Assembly: GCF_000003195.3 (NCBI RefSeq)
Contig: NC_012875.2
Location: forward strand, 18,608,398-18,672,397
Length of the DNA: 64,000 bases
Direction of reading: 5' to 3'
Origin: Sorghum bicolor
Taxonomy: Eukaryota > Streptophyta > Magnoliopsida > Poales > Poaceae
The position numbers were made by a program, and so were the translations under genes. The stretch's first letter is position 1. The number at the start of each line of letters is the position of its first letter. Shown one piece after another: positions 32,018-45,048 of the stretch. The notes below the pieces were generated by a model, which saw nothing but the letters and a program-made list of their open reading frames with translations, had not been told where the DNA came from and did not search any database.

Positions 32018-35000
32018 TGTAACAGAACCGCCCAAATTATAAGAGATTAAGCCTAATGGTGACCATTTGCACAGTCGAACCATCGAGCTTAAGCCCATAT
32101 AATCCCGGTAGTCCGTGAAATCTCGAAGGATTTCAAACCACACACATACATACAACTAGGATCGTAATAAGTTCAGCGGTCAGTATTCACAATTACATCC
32201 AGTTTGTAGCATTCATCACATTACATCAGAGTTCAATATAGTTATTACAAACCAAGTTCTCAAGTAGTGGAAGCTCATAGTTTTGAAATAACACACACAC
32301 ACACTTAGATTGATACAGTGCCATTTTGGATCATTTCCACAAAATCAAAAGAGGAGGTAGAGTGACCATCGCCCTTGGTCTAGTCATCACCCATCGCTGG
32401 GTACAAGCAGTGAATGCAATAACCATAGTACATCTGCCCATCTGCAAAACAACATGGGAATAGAACCCTGAGTACGATAATGTACTCTGCTAGACTTACC
32501 CGTCATAAACCAAAGACTGTTCAAGGATCATGAGGGCTGTATAGTGGGGTAGCTGAGTCCTTTTGCAAAAACGCACTACTCAACTAGAAGTACACACTAA
32601 CAATACCCCTTCTTCTTTTAATTAGCTCAGGTTAAGTGTTATTACATATCTTCTAGATTTGCACATGTACTATTGCAAACAAGTGTTGCGATATGATGGT
32701 ACCTCATCATAGCATTCATAAATCATTACTCATCATAACCCAAGTGTTTCATAGTCCTTATTACGAGGATGAAGCTCATGTCAAGTTCTCACTATCCAGG
32801 AGCGATGGCAATTCGAATCGATTTCTAACCAGGTGGCGAGTTATTCCCCACACAAACCACACTCACTGATCAGTGAGCTACAGATCAACGTATTACACTA
32901 TCTAGGACCAAATCGCGGGTTCAGCAGGCACCCCCAGTACCAGAGGACCCTTCTTGCGACCGAGGTATCCATGGTACACCAAGGTTGCACGCCCTCGTCG
33001 TTCTCCTCAACCATCACTAATATAGCGCATGGCGGCTCGACTCCCAGCCTGGATTGTGTTCAGGCTTCGCAGTCGGAACGACTTATCCTTCCAGCTAAGT
33101 GTGGGGCATGCGTTCAACATGACAAGAGGGCCATCAATGATCGGTCCTTAATCGACACAGGTAGGGGCACTACAGTCAACTCCACCATAAGACCCTGTCC
33201 GGTCTCAAGTTCATTCCCACACTTGGTTACTTTTCCTCATAGCATTAACAGCTAATTAAACAGGTGTCCACCTATATCTCGCAGGTGACCGAAAATCATC
33301 CAACTTCTACCGTGCTAAGCAAGCTAAGCAAAGACTCCGAGCCTATCTACATAGGACAAGGTCGATAAATAGGTGGTAATATCAAGGAGTAAGTATGCAT
33401 CAACGGTATCAAGCAATTCCTATCACATAAATGCAACATAGTAGAACAATCATAATATATCAATTAAGTTAGCGAGAATAGGGAGACTTAGAATGCTCCG
33501 GGGCTTGCCTTTCTCGAACGTGCTAGGCTTCTGGTCCGGGCACTCCTACAGCTCTCCTTCCGGCTCGAGTCCTCTCGGAAGTTCCTGCTCCTGGGTCTCC
33601 TCTTGCTCCTTGGGTCCCACCTCGTTCTCCTGCGAGCCTGTATGATGCATGTGTGCTCATGAGCGGAGTGCGAGATGCCCGAGGTGCAGTGCTTATGCAA
33701 GTGGGTACCAGATGCTCATGACATGGTGCATAGTTGACATAGGTGATTATTTCTACAAGGTAGTCAACATCATCCAAGAACATGTACTCAAATTAAGCAT
33801 CTATTGCATTCTCTTCTACAAGTTGTTTTCATGGTTAACCAGCAAGCTAACATGATGCTTCAAAGATACACCAAACACCCTTTATTCCATTTAACTTATG
33901 CATAACAAATCATACTTTATTTGAGTTATTATTGGGCCTACAACAGTAGCATGTACTTCTGCTTATCAATAAATTCTACAAAAATTACAGTGGATTACTG
34001 GTCAAGCATAAAGTCTACCACAAATTTTTGATAATATTTGGACACTCAGTTTGGCCTACAAAAATTACAAGATTACTCAATATAATTCAGTATAAATACC
34101 CTACTGTTGACCAAGTGTCAAACAACAGATTTCATATTTTTATAAATTACTTACTAGCATAAGAAACACCCACAAAAATTTCCAAATTAATTGCATGATC
34201 TAATTATTTATTAAAAATCATCAACCACTGCCATGCAAGCAATTAAATCATCATAATTTAATTTATACAGCAAATATTGGGTGACATATTTTTCCCAGAA
34301 GCTAAACATCCATGCACAGCTAACAAAACAAGTTTCACATTTTTCTGAGTCATATTCCAATTATTGTGCATTTTCTAAATATCAGCAAAAACATGGATTA
34401 AATACATTTGTACAGAAAAGTTGTTCAACCATGACATGCAATTACACCAAAAAGATAGATATTGAATTATAGAACACACCAAAACTTATTTCATCGTTTT
34501 TAGAGCTATGGATCTCAAGATATAGATTTAATACCATCTAAATCATTTTTTGGAATATCTTTTAAAACAAAAATCGACTTAAAACGCTAAGTGCACCCGG
34601 ATTCAAACCCTTAGAGGCGCTGACAGGCGGGACCCATGAGTCAGCTGACCCCACTTGTTAGCCACGCCGTGACTCCGCGGCCAAAGATCGGCTAGAATCT
34701 CACCGCCGGTGAGGTCTCCAGCGACTGCGGGAGCACCTACGGCTTCGCGAGAGCGAGACGAGCCTAGCCGTGCCCTTTTTGGCACGTGACGAGCACTGGA
34801 ACTACCTCGCCGTCGAGAATGGTGGACGCGGCGGTAGAGCGTGCGCTAGCGACGGGGAAAGATGCGCAATGCCAAGGCGAAGCTAACGGACCTACGAACG
34901 AAAGCAATGGCGGAAAGGAGAGAGAGAAACGCGTGAGCCGAGAGGTCGTCGGAGCTCTGACTCACTCCGGTGAGCTCTACCGGACACGCGGGGCTTACCG

Positions 35001-35902
35001 AGCGCGGTTGAGCGCGAGCACGGGGTGCGGAATGGCGAGACGGACTCGCTGGTGCTTCCGGATGGGAGGGAGGAGGCCAGAGCTGGCAAGGAGAAAAGCT
35101 CCGAGCGTCGGCGACAATGGCGCGCGGCGGTGCGGCTGCTACTACGCGCGAGCAGAGGGGCGTGTCTGGCAGCGGGGACGGAGGCGGACGCGGCCGGGCG
35201 CACCTGGTGGCCGACCAGGGCGCGTCCAAGCCGCCGCATGCGCGCCACGCGGCGGCCGAGCTCTGTCGGCTCGCCACGGCGGCACGGCGCGGCCGTCCGC
35301 GCGCGTGGACACGGCGCTGGCGCGAGCGCGGGGAAGGGGGAAGCACGGGCGCGGGGAGGCCGGGCCGGCTTCGCTGGCTGGGCCGGTTGGTTGGCGCCGG
35401 CCCGCCAGTGAACAGCCCCCCTTGCCCTTTTTTTTAATTTATTTTTCCCAAAAAGCTTAAATGAGATTTTTTAAGCTTTTGCACACTTTTTCAGGGGTTG
35501 AAGTAAATAGAAGCATTGTTCCTCACAAAATCCTCTACAACTTTGCTTTAAGATGCAAATCCAAATTCCAAACAAAATTTGAATCACAAAGCAAAACTAG
35601 TTCTAGGTTTTCAAATAAATTCATTTTAGGGATTTTTGTATAATATCCATTTCTCAATTTCTATAGCTCCAAAAATTTCACAAAATTACTCTTAATTCTT
35701 CTAAAATATATTTCAACCTATTTTGGGCATCACAAGGATTTTTGGAATAAGCATACTATTTTTATCATATTTAATTCACATAAATTAAGCACATAAAATC
35801 ATACTTGAATTAATGCCATGCTCATGTGATGCTATGCTTAATGAGAATGCTTAGGAAAGGGTTTATGAGACTAAGTGCATGCTTAACACCTAGGGTATTA
35901 CA
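32018..35902 (-). repeat. T3 5' LTR (3885 bp)
   Basis: TGTAACAG...ATTACA borders. AT-rich arms are similar to the T2 LTR. The GC-rich core at about 34605-35430 is much less similar to T2 than the arms are. ORFs seen in the core are not supported as genes. Confidence 0.8.
34605..35430. other. GC-rich variable core of T3 LTR
   Basis: It begins near the GACAGGCGGGACCC segment. It contains a 224-codon Arg/Gly/Ala-rich frame on the plus strand without any domain. The flanks align to T2 but the core only patchily. Confidence 0.55.
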
Positions 35903-36054
35903 CTGGGCGCCCGCCCTCATCATCAGGGCGCCGCCCTGTGCGTGGCCCCGTTGTGGGCCCGCTTCCTTGAGCATGCTTCTAGATGCAAACTTTATTTGAA
36001 AAAATATATATGTGGTCCTAAAACGTCAGATTAAAAAGATCAGGCTCTAATTCT
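35903..36054 (-). other. Athila C 3' internal segment resembling LTR motifs
   Basis: It contains GGGCGCC inverted blocks followed by CTTCCTTGAGCATGCTTCTAGATG, recalling the GGGCGGGCGCCC plus CTTCTAGATG order inside Athila LTRs. It could be a diverged 3' LTR piece or internal sequence. No polypurine tract is visible next to it. Confidence 0.35.
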
Positions 36055-38528
36055 CCATGGGAAGGTAAAAATGGATCACGTCTATCTCTTCTAATTCTTT
36101 ATTAGGCTCAAAAAATAATTTAAGACATTGACCATTTACCTTGAATAATGTACCTTCGTCATTTTGAAGTGTGATAGCTCCGTGGGATGATGAATTGATT
36201 ACCTTGAATGGTCCTTCCCATTTACTCTAGAGTTTTCCATGCCCGAAAAGCTTCACCCTAGAATTAAAAAGTAATACCTTATCTCCTGGTGCGAACTCCT
36301 TCGTCTTGATCCTCTTGTCATGCCACCTTTTGACTCTTTCTTTGTAGATCTTCGAGTTGTGATATGCTTTCTCTCGCCATTCTTCCAATTCTGATAGTTG
36401 CATTCTTCTATGATCTCCAGCAACATCTAGGTCCATATTCCATCTCCTTATGGCCTAGTGTGCTTAGAATTCTTGTTCAACAGGTAGGTGGCAAGTTTTC
36501 CCGTACACCAATTGGTATGGGGACATTCCAATTGGGGTCTTGTATGCTGTCCGGTATGCCCAGAGTGCATAAGGTAACTTGTCCTTCCATGCCGTTCCCA
36601 TCTCATTGACTGTTTTCTGAAGAATATTCTTGATTTGCTTGTTGGAAGTCTCTGCTTGGCCACTTGTCTAAGGATGGTAGGGAGTAGCGACGTTGTGACG
36701 GATTCCATGTTTTGATAGATAGTGCTTGAAGCATTTGTCGATGAAGTGTGCTCCTCCATCACTTATCACTACTTTGGGAACTCCAAATCTTGGAAATATG
36801 ACTTCTTCAAACGTCCTCTTTGAACTGATGTTGTCGGCGTGTTTGCAAGGTAGTGCCTCTACCCACTTGGAGACGTAGTCAACTGCCACCAAGATGAACT
36901 CACACTTCTTTGATGGGGGAAATGGACCCATGTAATCTATTCCCCAGACATCAAAGAGCTCAATCTGAAGGTTGTTGGTGAGTGGCATGGCATCCCTTGT
37001 GTTTATGTTTCTGTGCCTTTGACATGGCCCACATCTTCTGATATATTGCTTCGTGTCCTCATACATTGTAGGCTAGTAGAATCCACACTGCCAGATCTTT
37101 GAATGTGTACGGAATGCTCCATAATGACCTCCATATGATGATGAATGACATCTATCAATGATCTTCCATCCTTCCTCGGTGGTCACACATCTCCTGAGTA
37201 AGCCATCAGAGCATACTCGGAACATGTATGGCTCATCCCATATATGTGAACGACTTTCTTGAATAAGCTTCTTCTTGTTCGCTCCTGGTGGTACATACCC
37301 TGAAACCATAAAATTAACAATATCTGCATACCAGGGGTCAGACCTGTTAATCCCGTAGAGCATGTCGTCCCGGAGTGAATCATTGATGGGGGTGTCCTGT
37401 GGATTCTTAAAATACATTATAGACAAGTGATCAGCAACAGAATTTTCTACTCCCTTTTTATCTTTTATTTCCATGTCAAATTCTTGAAGTAATAAGATCC
37501 ATCTAATCAGGTGTGGTTTAGCATCTTTTTTAGTGAGCAGATATTTTAGTGTAGCATGATCAGTGTAAACAATTATTTTAGCTCCAACTAAATAAGATCT
37601 AAATTTATCAATGGCAAAGACAATGGCCAGAAGCTCTTTTTTAGTGGTTGCATAATTAAGTTGAGCTCCTGTCGAAGTTTTACTGGCATAAGCAATTGCA
37701 TGATGCTTCTTATTTTTAGTTTGTCCCAAAACTACCCCCACAGCATTGTCACTAGCATCACACATAATTTCAAAAGGCAACGACCAGTCAGGGGGTTGAA
37801 TGATTGGTGCAGAGATGAGTGCATTCTTTAATAAATTAAAAGATGTTAGGCATGCATCATCAAATTCGAAAGGAGCATCCTTGGTTAGCAAAAGAGTAAG
37901 TGGTCTAGCAATGAATGAAAAATCTTTTATGAATCCACGATAAAAACCAGCATGGCCAAGGAAGCTTCGAATTCTTTTTATATTCACGGGTGGAGGTAGT
38001 TGTTCAATTACTTCAATTTTAGCTTTGTCTACCTCAATACCTCTTTCAGACACTAGGTGTCCAAGCACTATTCCTTCCCTAACCATAAAATGACATTTTT
38101 CCCAATTGAGGACTAAGTGCTTTTCTTCCCACCTTTGCAAAACCTTGTCTAAGTTTTCAAGACAACTATCAAAAGTTTTTCCATATACAGAGAAATCATC
38201 CATGAAAACTTCCATAATCTCTTCAATCATATCAGAAAATATAGACATCATGCATCTTTGAAAAGAAGCTGGTGCATTACATAACCCAAAAGACATTCTA
38301 CGGTAAGCATAAGTTCCATATGGGCATGTAAAAGTGGTTTTGCTTTGATCATCGGGATGGATCGGGATTTGGTGATACCCTAAATATCCATCTAAGAAAT
38401 AGAAGAACGAATGGTTCACTAATCGCTCTAGCATCTCATCTATGAAAGGAAAATCATCATTTTTCATGACTTTGTTCAGTTTTGTATAGTCTATGCACAT
38501 CCGGCACCCTGTGACGGTGCGTTGCGGA
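36055..38528 (-). pseudogene. pol: Athila C pol, main part: RT, RNase H, integrase
   Basis: The frame enters at the Athila D junction with PQRTVTG and continues [19 protein letters not shown] (RT catalytic motif intact), [16 protein letters not shown]. RNase H ([24 protein letters not shown]) and an integrase zinc finger (H-H-C-C around GGHYGAFRT...CGPCQRH) follow. The D-D-E core is GIDYMGPFP, ISDGGAHFID and [10 protein letters not shown]. The tail is [10 protein letters not shown]...SKWEGPFKV. Stops include TAG at 37073-37075, 36668-36670 and about 36229, with two more near 36460. RT to RNase H is one open frame of 475 codons (38500-37073). Inactive but readable. Confidence 0.87.
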
Positions 38529-39864
38529 TGTTGACACTTGCTAACACCACTTGAATACTAGGTTGTCATCCCCAGCATGACACTAGAGTGTACTATGGTA
38601 TTTATACGCGCACAGATAATCCACAAGCGCACGGATACCGTTATAGCTTTTACCCGGTTAAAGGTTTTATCGTATCCACAAGGAAACGGGAGAACCAACT
38701 ACGCTCTAACTTAACCAAGATAGATAGATAGGTGTGAATAGGAAAGATGGTAGAATTGAATAAGAACAATATTAAAGGTAAGATAACAATGGGTGATAAT
38801 ATGGGAATAGAGTAGAGCAATTCTAGTATATGGGCGATGGTAGCAGAATAGAGAGAATAACTATGGTTTCTCTCTTTTAAAGGGGTATGTCTATGTCTGG
38901 GACGAACCACGTGATAAGAATACACCACAAAGGATGCTTATCCATAGGCCGATAAACCCTACCCGTCCTGCTAACAAGAGGTGGACTACAGGGGACCAAC
39001 GTAACTGTCACCTACGCGGCCTACCACACGATCCAGCTAGACAGGGGATATCCACAAGTAATCTAGGTCGAAGCACCACGCTTACACCTATACTACAACT
39101 CTCACCTATAGCATCCTATAGATTAGAAGTACTCAAAAGAGTTGTGAACCAGAACATACATGATTAGTAATTGCATAATGAATTAGAAGTAGATTACCAG
39201 AGTCATCCCATGAGCAAGCTTGATTAGAGCTTGATCATGGCGAAGTACAACCAGAGGAAGAACCGACAGGCCGGCCTCTCCTCCAATCCTCCCTCGCTCT
39301 CCATCTTGCTACTATCTAGATCTACTCTAGTTTAGAGAAGAGAGGAGAGCTCTCATCTCCAAACCCTAGCTTTTGCTCTGTCTATGAATAATGAATAATG
39401 ATCAAGGGGGTGCCTCCTCCAAGGGCAAGGGGGTCTGGTTATATAGTCCCCTCAACTGAATCTGGGCCGTCGGATCAAACCGACATTGATTGAATGGTTA
39501 TCCTTGATCCTTTAGGTCGGTGGAGCATAATCCGCGAGATTGAGCGTGATTGGTTGAAACTCCAGGGTGGGCGCCCAAGGGGGGAGGGCGGGCGCCCTGC
39601 CCCCGAGCCCGCTCGGCCTCCCGTTTGTTCCCGTGGCTTCTGGAGTCTTCTAGATGATAGAAAATTACGCGGCACGTTAATATCTCTATGTAAACCCGAC
39701 GTGTGGGCCTTTCCTCCATATTTCCTGATAACCCCCTGCAGAAATAGACAAACACCAAAACTTATGGAATTCTGTCAGATGAAACCCTAAGTCTAGGTGT
39801 TGGTTGCATTTGGATCCTTTTTATTTATTTGATGATTAAATTTGATACTTAAGGACCGTCAACA
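38529..39864 (-). repeat. 3' LTR of Athila D (1336 bp)
   Basis: TGTTGACACTTG...CCGTCAACA borders. Minus-strand TATATAA at 39439-39445. The outer third (shared GTCTTCTAGATG to CAACA part) resembles the A/B LTRs, while the inner part differs. Confidence 0.9.
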
Positions 39865-39879
39865 AACTCCCCCAAGCTT
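39865..39879 (-). other. Athila D polypurine tract
   Basis: Minus-strand AAGCTTGGGGGAGTT next to the 3' LTR. Confidence 0.85.
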
Positions 39880-41400
39880 ACCTCTTGCTCGTACCGGAGC
39901 AAGGATGGACTCAAGAGTTTTTACAGTGGTTTTATGCCTTAAAGGTACTCATGCGTTCAAACAAGATCTCATCTCTAGGTTAAGGTCAATTGTTAAGATT
40001 TAAACTTACTCATATTACCTTCCACCATGGGCCTTGCAACCGTCACTTGTGTCTTGAGCGGTTAAAAGATAGAACGGTCAAGTCAAGCACCATGTCTCTT
40101 GTTCTTTGATCAACTATAGCTCTAGAGTTTTTGAAGATTTTCAAATAAAACTCAGAGATTCCTTGTATGACTCTCTCTAGTCTCTCTTTTTTGGTATTTC
40201 TGGATCCTTATCAAGGCAGTAATGATATATGCCTTCTCTCAAAGTATGTGGTATTTGTGGTATGAGGCATAGTGATATTGCCTTCTCTCTCATCCTACTC
40301 TAATAAGGTTTGATATCTGGAGTTCATAGGTGGGAGACAGCTAATACATACTTACAAGACATTTATTGCATAGTCAAACCATGGATCTAGAGAAACAAGT
40401 CAATAGGTCAAATCATGATGTGCATGTGTGGCAAATGAATGGTGTATGGTGATAATGGTGAAAGCAATGGTGAAAGTCTAATTCTACGTTTGCTCTTTTG
40501 AGAGGATACATACCTTTCTTGCATTTTGAAGATTTTTGAGGGGAATGAGATGCTCTATATTTTCTTTTTCTTTTCTCTCAGGTGGGTATCGTGTACCCCT
40601 AATTCTACTGTAGGACACTTGTCCATTTTTACCTCTCGTCTCACTTTTTCTCTTCTTCGAGGTTCCGAGCACTTGCCCCTTTTTATTTCCTCGTATTTTT
40701 ATTTTTTTCAGAGCACTCACCCTCCTGGAATAATGTAGCAAGTGGTAGTAACCAAAATATCTTGAGCATTTATTTCATAGGGAAAAACTGGAATGGGATA
40801 ATGTTTTTGGCTATTCTCTCCCGGATAGGAGAAGAATAATTTTGGGTGAATCTGGAGATGGAAATGAGTGGATGTATGTGGATGCGTACTTCCGGAGTAG
40901 AAGCAACATGTATGAGTGAACGTGCAAGTGAATCTTGATTTTAACCGCATGACAAGCTCCTAAGGGTCTACACAGCTTAACCACACTCAATGCTCATAAG
41001 TAGTAAAAAGTAAATGTATGGTTCATAGTCTAATAAGCATGTATATGTGGCTGTGGTAGGATTTTAAACTCTCATCATACAGGAACTCATCATGCAACAT
41101 TTTAAAGATTTTCAAAGATAAAATTCTCCAGAATTCTAGCATCTCTAGGAACAGATAAATAGCATCTCAACCTTCCCATATCATATCTGTTAACGACTTA
41201 GACTTTAGATCAAGTACTCTTCCCACAAGTTCAGGTTTAGAGCAAATCTTAATTCATAACAGTCATGCCTAAACTTGAGAGAGAAATCAATTTTTGAGAA
41301 CTAGTCATGGGAGAGCAACTATTCATCATTTCCATGTGAGAGCTTATCATGAGGGTTCATAGCAAACTTTATTTATTTATTTATTTAGCAAACTAAGTAA

Positions 41401-41433
<33 letters not shown>

Positions 41434-42140
41434 CATAAAATCTTTATTTGGGTTTTTTATGATTATGCATCTTTTATTTGAGTAAAGTATAAACGCGAGT
41501 AGAAACACTTAGCTGGATAAATGGGGGTGCTCTCCCCCAAGCTGGATTTTGACGTAATTTCTTCTGATGTAGCTAGCAGGTGGTGGAGGTGTATTTGAAT
41601 GTCAGTAGTACCCTGACAGCGATTAGGATGTCCTCCGTCTGCTAGTCTTCTTTGATCCTTGAATTTTGTGGAGCTCAAATAGACAACAAAGATTTGTAGA
41701 ACTAGTTAAGTGTTAGCATAAATATCTAGCCTTTATCATGTTGAGCCTCCTTAATCAATGTTACTCTCTTCTTGCTCCAATCTTGGAAAGGTTAGTGACA
41801 AGAATACCCGAAGGAATATTTTTATAATTATCCTTATATGCTCAATACACAAGGTAATGTTGTAAATAATTAAAAGCTCATGTTGCGATCTGATCAGTGC
41901 TTATTTTAGGACACTAAGCTTGTCCTTGGGAAACAATCAATTTATGTCGGTGAAGTGGTTTCCCTTCCAACACTGACCTATATCAAGATCAACTCAACGA
42001 GATCTGCAATATTTATTATAGACATATGCATCGACAACCGCCCTTTTAAACTTTTTTTAAATAGAAAGGAAGAGGGGGTTGGAGATCTCAAATGTGGTGA
42101 TGTTGGAGAGACCAATAGATTGGGAAGATGTTGCATATGA
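39880..42140 (-). other. Athila D long 3' non-coding region
   Basis: No supported ORF. It is homologous to Athila B 14261-16135 and then, after a junction near 41770, to B 18797-19195. A (TA)n microsatellite lies at about 41404-41431 and a TTTA repeat near 41370. Confidence 0.7.
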
Positions 42141-43556
42141 TCATGGAGTAAACAAAGTGGCTATGAAATAAATTCCATGCTCATTAATGTTATCTTCGTC
42201 TCCAATCTGAATGTTCGGAGTTTCTCCTAGATTGGTCTCACCTATGTCCTCTTCTATAGTTGGATGAATCCCATCTTCAAAGGGAGTCAAGAACTCACCA
42301 TTTGAAATTGATCCAAAGTTAGAATCCATTAAGGCTTCTTCCTTGTCCATCCATTCTACACATTCTAGCCATTTAGAACTTGTGATCAAGATAGGGGAGC
42401 TGTTAGAATTTTCTATATGGCTTAGCTCTCCTATGACATTACTTGACATGTCATCCTCATAGTCTTTATGAATCCTATGGTTTGATTGTCTTGATGGATT
42501 GCTAGGATCATCATGAGACTGGAAAGGAGAGGGATAAGAGGGGCCTCTAAGGTCAAGGATGGATTTAGAATTTGTGAACATTGAAGGGGAGCAGATAGAG
42601 ACTTCTATATGGTTTAGCTCTCCTTCACTTGATATGTCATCCTCGACTTCTTCATAATAGGAACCAGGACATTCTCTAAGAGAACCATTATTGCAAGGAT
42701 TTGAATTATCCCTGCTTGAAGGTCTCTTATGGAACCAGAAGTCTAAACCATTAGTATCTGAAAGATTTAAGGTCGGAATTCCTTCCTCCCTTGGAGAATT
42801 TTGGGGTATTGATGGTTTAGGATCGATAGCTAAAGTTTGGAATTTAAGTGGTTGTGATCTGGCTATCGAAACTTCTTCTTCTTGTCTAGGAACTGGTTCT
42901 TTCTCTTTCTCAGGGATATAAAAGCTAGGAGACTTTCCGCTCATTAAATCAATCAAATTCCAAGCTTCACTAGCAGGTAGGTGATAGAAAGATCCTCCGG
43001 AGGCTGTATTCAATGTTTGCTTATTTTCCATACTAAGGCCCTCAAAAAAGTGAATTCGAAGAACTTCTTGTGGAATAGAAAGCTTTGGGCCAGTGAGAGT
43101 AAGGTTAATAAAGCGGTCCCATGATTTTCCAAGAGATTCTTCTTCCAGTTTTCTAAAAGAAATAATCTCACGCCAAAGTTCCGCCACTTTAGAGATTGGA
43201 AAATATTTTAAAAGAAAACTATTATGTAACTCCTTCCAATCTCTATGAACACTCCATACTTTGAGTTTATACCAATATCTAGTTGTTCCTATTAAAGAGA
43301 ACGGAAAGAGCTTCCATTTAAGGGTCTCATTGGACATGCCTTCTATGCGAAGGAGGTCACAGACTCGATAAAACTCTCTTAGGTGTGTGTATGGGTTTTC
43401 CTCACCTTCTCCTGAGAAAGGTTGTTTTTGAACAAATTCTATGTATTCGGGGTCTATCTCAAAACTAGATGCTATGATAGGCTTTGAATATTTTGGTGGT
43501 TCGAGATGTGTGCCCGTAGGTCTATGAAATTCATAGATAGACATGTTTGAATTCAT
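42141..43556 (-). CDS. gag: Athila D Gag, intact 471 codons
   Basis: An uninterrupted frame runs from ATG at 43556, about 130 bp inside the primer site. The N-terminal half has the retrotransposon gag core (PFSGEGEENPYTHLREFYRVCDLL, WKLFPFSLIGTTRYWY split over residues 50-110; ESLGKSWDRFINL near 160; LRIHFFEGLSMENKQTLN near 185). The C-terminal half is acidic and Ser-rich with two internal repeats of an EDD(I/M)SS...GEL(N/S)HIE motif. No zinc knuckle is visible. With no pol it would depend on enzymes from another Athila. The last residues (INEHGIYFIA) run into conserved leader-type sequence shared with B, so the annotated C-terminus may be secondary. Confidence 0.82.
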   Translation of the reverse strand: MNSNMSIYEFHRPTGTHLEPPKYSKPIIASSFEIDPEYIEFVQKQPFSGEGEENPYTHLREFYRVCDLLRIEGMSNETLKWKLFPFSLIGTTRYWYKLKVWSVHRDWKELHNSFLLKYFPISKVAELWREIISFRKLEEESLGKSWDRFINLTLTGPKLSIPQEVLRIHFFEGLSMENKQTLNTASGGSFYHLPASEAWNLIDLMSGKSPSFYIPEKEKEPVPRQEEEVSIARSQPLKFQTLAIDPKPSIPQNSPREEGIPTLNLSDTNGLDFWFHKRPSSRDNSNPCNNGSLRECPGSYYEEVEDDISSEGELNHIEVSICSPSMFTNSKSILDLRGPSYPSPFQSHDDPSNPSRQSNHRIHKDYEDDMSSNVIGELSHIENSNSSPILITSSKWLECVEWMDKEEALMDSNFGSISNGEFLTPFEDGIHPTIEEDIGETNLGETPNIQIGDEDNINEHGIYFIATLFTP

Positions 43557-43688
43557 GATAGACCAGAGATCAAGGATTAGATAAGAAGAAAGAATAGCAG
43601 AGATAAGGCACAGGATAAAAGGAAAAATATTTTTTTATTTTTTTTAGAAAATGATTAAGCTAGTTCGTAGTCAACTCAGCAACCGTCT

Positions 43689-43705
43689 CCCCGGCAACGG
43701 CGCCA
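43689..43705 (-). other. Athila D primer-binding site, tRNA-Asp type
   Basis: Minus-strand TGGCGCCGTTGCCGGGG lies 8 bp inside the 5' LTR. Confidence 0.88.
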
Positions 43706-43713
43706 AAAATGCT

Positions 43714-45048
43714 TGTTGACACTTGCTAACACCACTTGAATACTAGGTTGTCATCCCCAGCATGGCACTAGAGTGTACTATGGTATTTATACGCACACAG
43801 ATAATCTGCAAGCGCACGGATACCGTTATAGCTTTTACCCGGTTAAAGGATTTATCGTATCCATAGGGAAACGGGAGAACCAACTATGCTCTAACTTAAC
43901 CAAGATAGATAGATAGGTGTGAATAGAAAAGATGGTAGAATTGAATAAGAACAATATTAAAGGTAAGATAACAATGGGTGATAATATGGGAATAGAGAGT
44001 AGAGCAATTCTAGTATATGGGCGATGGTAGCAGAATAGAGAGAATAACTATGGTTTCTCTACTTCAAAGGGGTATGTGTATGTCTGGGACGAACCATGTG
44101 ATAAGAATACACCACAAAGGATGCTTATCCATAGGCCGATAAACCCTACCCGTCCTACTAACAAGAGGTGGACTACAAGGGACCAACGTAACTGTCACCT
44201 ACGTGGCCTACCACACGATCCAGCTAGACAGGGGATATCCACAAGTAATCTAGGTCTAAGCACCACGCTTACACCTATACTACAACTCTCACCTATAGCG
44301 TCCTATAGATTAGAAGTACTCAAAAGAGTTGTGAACTAGAACATACATGATTAGTAATTGCATAATGAATTAGAAGTAGATTACCAGAGTCATCCCATGA
44401 GCAAGCTTGATTAGAGCTTGATCATGGCGAAGTACAATCGGAGGAAGAACCGACAGGTCGGCCTCTCCTCCAATCCTCCCTCGCTCTCCATCTCGCTACT
44501 AACTAGATCTACTCTAGTTTAGAGAAGAGAGGAGAGCTCTCATCTCCAAACCCTAGCTTTTGCTCTGTCTATGAATAATGAATAATGATCAAGGGGGTGC
44601 CTCCTCCAGGGGCTAGAGGGTCTGGTTATATAGTCCCCTCAAGTGAATCTGGGCCGTCGGATCAAACCGACATTGATTGAACGGTTATACTTGATCCTTT
44701 AGGTCAGTGGAGCATAATCCGCGAGATTGAGCGTGATTGGTTGAAACTCCAGGGCGGGCGCCCAAGGGGGGAGGGCGGGCGCCCTGCCCCCGAGCCCGCT
44801 CGGCCTCCCGTTTGTTCGCGTGGCTTCTCGAGTCTTCTAGATGATAGAAAATTGCGCGGCACATTAATATCTCTATGTAAACCCGATGTGTGGGCTTTCC
44901 TCCATATTTCCTGATAACCCCCTGCAGAAATAGACAAATACCAAAACTTGTGGAATTCTGTCAGATGAAACCCTAAGTCTAGGTGTTGGTTGCATTTGGA
45001 TCCTTTTCTTTATTTATTTGATGATTAAATTTGATACTTAAGGACTAT
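43714..45048 (-). repeat. 5' LTR of Athila D, main piece
   Basis: It matches the 3' LTR except for scattered substitutions. TATATAA at 44626-44632. It is cut five to ten bases before its end by a solo LTR; the last bases (GCCGTCAACA) are at 46677-46686. Confidence 0.88.

Larger units (their letters stand above)
31371..35902 (-). mobile_element. Tekay-like gypsy T3, 5' LTR plus part of leader
   Basis: Leader 31371-32017 and LTR 32018-35902 align with T2 (56452-57054 and 57055-60969), so both belong to one family. T1 inserted in the leader at 31371. Coding parts and the 3' LTR are beyond the left edge. The right flank CTGGG (35903-35907) is one putative target-duplication copy in Athila C. Confidence 0.8.

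Noticed and set aside
32833..33255. 140-codon plus-strand ORF in the T3 LTR
   Set aside because: The homologous T2 LTR segment (57890-58260) does not keep the frame and no domain is visible.
34786..35460. 224-codon plus-strand ORF and overlapping minus-strand ORFs, possible host gene
   Set aside because: It lies in the GC-rich LTR core, is Arg/Gly/Ala-rich in every frame, has no recognisable domain and is not kept in the T2 LTR.
41404..41431. (TA)n tract as a possible origin or regulatory site
   Set aside because: Ordinary microsatellite within the Athila D non-coding region; the homologous place in B lacks it.
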